From Streptomyces sp. NWU339 (GTDB taxonomy: Bacteria > Actinomycetota > Actinomycetes > Streptomycetales > Streptomycetaceae), in NCBI RefSeq assembly GCF_003143855.1, contig NZ_QFRK01000029.1, positions 42,626 through 106,625 on the forward strand: a stretch of DNA of 64,000 bases, read 5' to 3'. Position numbers and translations under genes: made by a program. The notes under the pieces are model-generated. The model saw only the letters and a list, made by a program, of their open reading frames with translations, did not search any database and was not told the origin of the DNA. Within the stretch, counting starts at the first letter, position 1. Every line of letters begins with the position of its first letter. This document shows, piece after piece, positions 61,903 to 64,000 of the stretch.

Positions 61903-62131
61903 GGGACGTGCACCTCCGGCTGCGTGCCTCGTACTTACTCGTACTTGCCACTTTGCGTATCTGGTGTTGAGCAGACTGCCACCAAGGTGCTTCCCACCGC
62001 TGGGAAACAGTGGATATGCGACCACTGTCCGGCAGTTCGCGGTGTGGTGACGCGACGGACCGGTACGGGCGGGTGGCGTCGACCGGTCGTGACGTCGATC
62101 AGTCGTGAGGTCCGCCGGTTCGCGGCATGCC

Positions 62132-62172
62132 GAGCGGGGCGGAGAGAGCCGTGAACTCTCTCCGCCCCGCTC
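62132..62172. terminator. Strong hairpin terminator
   Basis: GAGCGGGGCGGAGAGAG and CTCTCTCCGCCCCGCTC form a perfect 17-base stem with a 7-base loop after the GPP34 gene. Confidence 0.85.
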
Positions 62173-62240
62173 GAACAGCGGCTCCCGTGACCGGACCTGC
62201 GGTGCCGTGGCCGAACCAGGGCCCAGTGAGCCCGGTCGGC

Positions 62241-62999
62241 CTAGTGGGCGGCGGCGCGCGCCATGGATCCGTGGCGCGGCTGGGCCGGTACCCCTCGGGC
62301 GGGTTCCGGTCCGCCCCGGCCGCCGGGGGTGGCCTGACGGCCGCCTGCCGGGGCCGCGCCACGGCGTGGCTGGGCCGCCACACCGTTCTGCACGTCCATC
62401 ACGGCATGCGCCACCAGGCCGCCCATCGGGTCGTGCCGGATCAGGTCCCGCAACCGGGAACGCGAGGAGCGACCCTCGTTCCCCGGGTACAGGTGCTTGC
62501 CGAGGCCCACCGCGTGCGCCAGTGCGGCGAGCGCCGCGGTCCGCGGGTCCGGCGGCACGCCGGTGCGGATCGCGGAGTCCAGCCGGGCCCTGATCTCCCG
62601 GCTGATCTCGGTGTCCGTCGCCTGGTAGCGAGTCGTCGGCAACACCCCGCACATCTGGCCGGCCACGGCATGCACCATGCCGCACCGCTCCAGATGCGAG
62701 AGGTAGGTCTGGCGGAGCCCGAGACGCGGCCCGCCGATCCAGTGGACGGCCCGAACCGGAGCGCCGCGCCTTCGCAGCAGCTCCAACGCGCAGTCCAAAG
62801 TCGGATCTCCAGTCGGCCGTGGCACCACCACGGCGATACGATCCCCGTCCGGGGCTATCCGTCCGGCCAGCGCCAGCTCCACTAGCTGTGCTCCGGCCAG
62901 ACCGAGGTCGAGCGACTGCGGCTGCGCAGTGGTACCCGTGGCCGGGTCCAATGCCAGCAGCAAAAGCTCTTCCGGAAGTGTTCTGCGGCTCCTGCCCAT
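62241..62999 (-). CDS. GPP34 (GOLPH3/VPS74-like) family protein
   Basis: The 252-residue protein starts LPEELLLLALDPATGT and continues LGLAGAQLVELALAGRIAPD, the GPP34 phosphoinositide-binding fold signature. RQTYLSHLERCGMVHAVAG and EISREIRARLDSAIRTGVPP follow. The C-terminal ~40 residues are Gly/Ala/Pro-rich. Eukaryotic homologues bind PI4P at the Golgi; the actinobacterial role is unknown. Confidence 0.9.
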   Translation of the reverse strand: MGRSRRTLPEELLLLALDPATGTTAQPQSLDLGLAGAQLVELALAGRIAPDGDRIAVVVPRPTGDPTLDCALELLRRRGAPVRAVHWIGGPRLGLRQTYLSHLERCGMVHAVAGQMCGVLPTTRYQATDTEISREIRARLDSAIRTGVPPDPRTAALAALAHAVGLGKHLYPGNEGRSSRSRLRDLIRHDPMGGLVAHAVMDVQNGVAAQPRRGAAPAGGRQATPGGRGGPEPARGVPAQPRHGSMARAAAH

Positions 63000-63246
63000 C
63001 CATGCCTCCCCGCGTGGATGAATGACAGGGTGACCCCTCTCACATCGGTCTGTCGAGGGTGCGTGACCGGTTCGTAAGGGAACCGACAGGTATGTCGTTC
63101 TCGTCTACCACGTGGGGGAAGCCCGTACACAGGACACTGGTACATGGTTCGGACAGCGCCGCTGAGCGTTGTTCCGGACGGGCGGATTGCGGATTCACGG
63201 TTCGGTAGGCGTACGCGCGGACGCGCGACGCACGGAGGAGGCATCG

Positions 63247-64000
63247 GTGGCGGGCGAGTCCCCCGACAGGTCGAAGCAGCGCGAGTCGTCGGCAGAACCG
63301 ACGCCGGGGAGCGCGGGTCCGGTTCCCGAGGCCAGGAGTGCGACGGAGGACTCCGCGGAGAAGCGGGACCCCCGGCTGCCGGTGGGCCGGGACGCGGCGT
63401 CGTCGTCGACGCCGTCGGAGTCCTCCGCGTCGGCCAAGGGCTCCGCGGGGAACGTCGATACGGCCACCCGGGTGCTGTCGGTGCGTGATGCGCAGCCCGA
63501 TGAGGAGGTCCGGGAGGGCCGGGAGGACCGGGAGGACGAAGAGGCCTCGGATTCCGCCGAGTCGGGCTCCGGGGCCGAGGAAGCCGCACCCGACGGGCGT
63601 GACGATTTCGCTACGGATGGTGACGGACGGCTGCAGGCCGTCGCCGCCTCGTGGGTGCGGTCTGCGGACGAGGCGGAGCGGACGGAGCAGGACGGGCCGG
63701 GGAAGGGCGCGGAGAGCCCCCGGAAGGCCGAGGACGGTGACGGGGACGGCACGGACGAACAGGACGCCCGGAACGGCCAGGACGGCAGCGAGAGCCTTGA
63801 CGAGGGCTCAGGCGAGGCTTCCGAAGCCGACGGTGACGACGAGTCGGAGTCGGACTCGGAGGCCGACGCCGACGCCGAGGTGACACCGGAGGCCGACGCC
63901 GACGCCGAGGTGACACCGGAGGCCGACGCCGACACGGCCCCCGTCGTCGCCGACACCCCCGCCGCCGATGACGACGGCGACGGCACCGACACGGACGCGA
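63247..64000 (+). CDS. N-terminal part of a large acidic protein (runs off the window)
   Basis: The open frame from GTG 63247 (preceded by GGAGGAGGCATCG) to the window end reads VAGESPDRSKQRESSAEPT, later DTATRVLSVRD, and then a very acidic region with EADADAEVTP repeated. The protein is cytoplasmic-looking and disordered here, with no signal peptide. In other Streptomyces a similar N-terminus precedes a D-alanyl-D-alanine carboxypeptidase; this is from memory and cannot be tested within the window. Confidence 0.75.
   Translation, partial: MAGESPDRSKQRESSAEPTPGSAGPVPEARSATEDSAEKRDPRLPVGRDAASSSTPSESSASAKGSAGNVDTATRVLSVRDAQPDEEVREGREDREDEEASDSAESGSGAEEAAPDGRDDFATDGDGRLQAVAASWVRSADEAERTEQDGPGKGAESPRKAEDGDGDGTDEQDARNGQDGSESLDEGSGEASEADGDDESESDSEADADAEVTPEADADAEVTPEADADTAPVVADTPAADDDGDGTDTDA

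Overview
The window is very GC-rich and has Streptomyces-type gene density, frequent GTG starts preceded by purine-rich ribosome binding sites, a WhiB protein, bL37, two WhiJ-type (helix-turn-helix plus DUF397) loci and many DUF families typical of actinomycetes. It is best read as chromosomal DNA of a Streptomyces or close relative. No complete tRNA, rRNA or CRISPR array was seen.

Left part, 1 to about 19,850: an accessory island built around repeated copies of the 3' half of a tRNA gene (T-arm plus acceptor, most like tRNA-Arg with anticodon CCU). Seven copies occur, most of them followed by a hairpin terminator. Their upstream flanks fall into two families (A: 1, 4087, 5400, 17396; B: 574, 9404, 13896). 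Between them lie remnants of tyrosine integrases, degenerate IS1380, IS5, IS630 and IS701 transposases, a Phd/VapC toxin-antitoxin pair, a decayed PIN toxin, and cargo: a secreted amidase, a lipoprotein, small secreted proteins, a secreted FG-GAP protein, an Ig-like secreted protein, a DUF1326-DUF2182 pair and a secreted protein made of two near-identical repeats. This looks like serial integration and decay of elements at one tRNA locus.

Middle, 19,850 to about 49,000: mostly intact genes. They comprise a methyltransferase, a DUF4153-like membrane protein, bL37, a trkA-trkH potassium uptake pair with trkH frameshifted, DUF4287, DUF998, a DUF2975/HTH pair behind a TATCGA-repeat operator, and a stress/envelope block (SDR, MBL hydrolase, 14-TM drug exporter, HdeD, several membrane proteins, lipid kinase). 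An amino acid permease follows, with a PucR regulator, CBS, WhiB and MerR proteins, a lipoprotein, TetR and an anion symporter.

Right part, 49,000 to the end: a protein fusing an Mrr-type restriction nuclease to a TerD domain, with a likely operon partner; a LysE exporter with a divergent Lrp regulator; and the most striking gene, a 259-residue protein (53183-53962, minus strand). It carries an H2A-like histone fold followed by an H2B-like histone fold, and is divergent from a GNAT acetyltransferase. Next come two WhiJ-like loci, a DUF574-type methyltransferase, an MFS/ArsR pair, glutathione peroxidase, a GPP34 (GOLPH3-like) protein and the acidic N-terminus of a protein that runs off the window.
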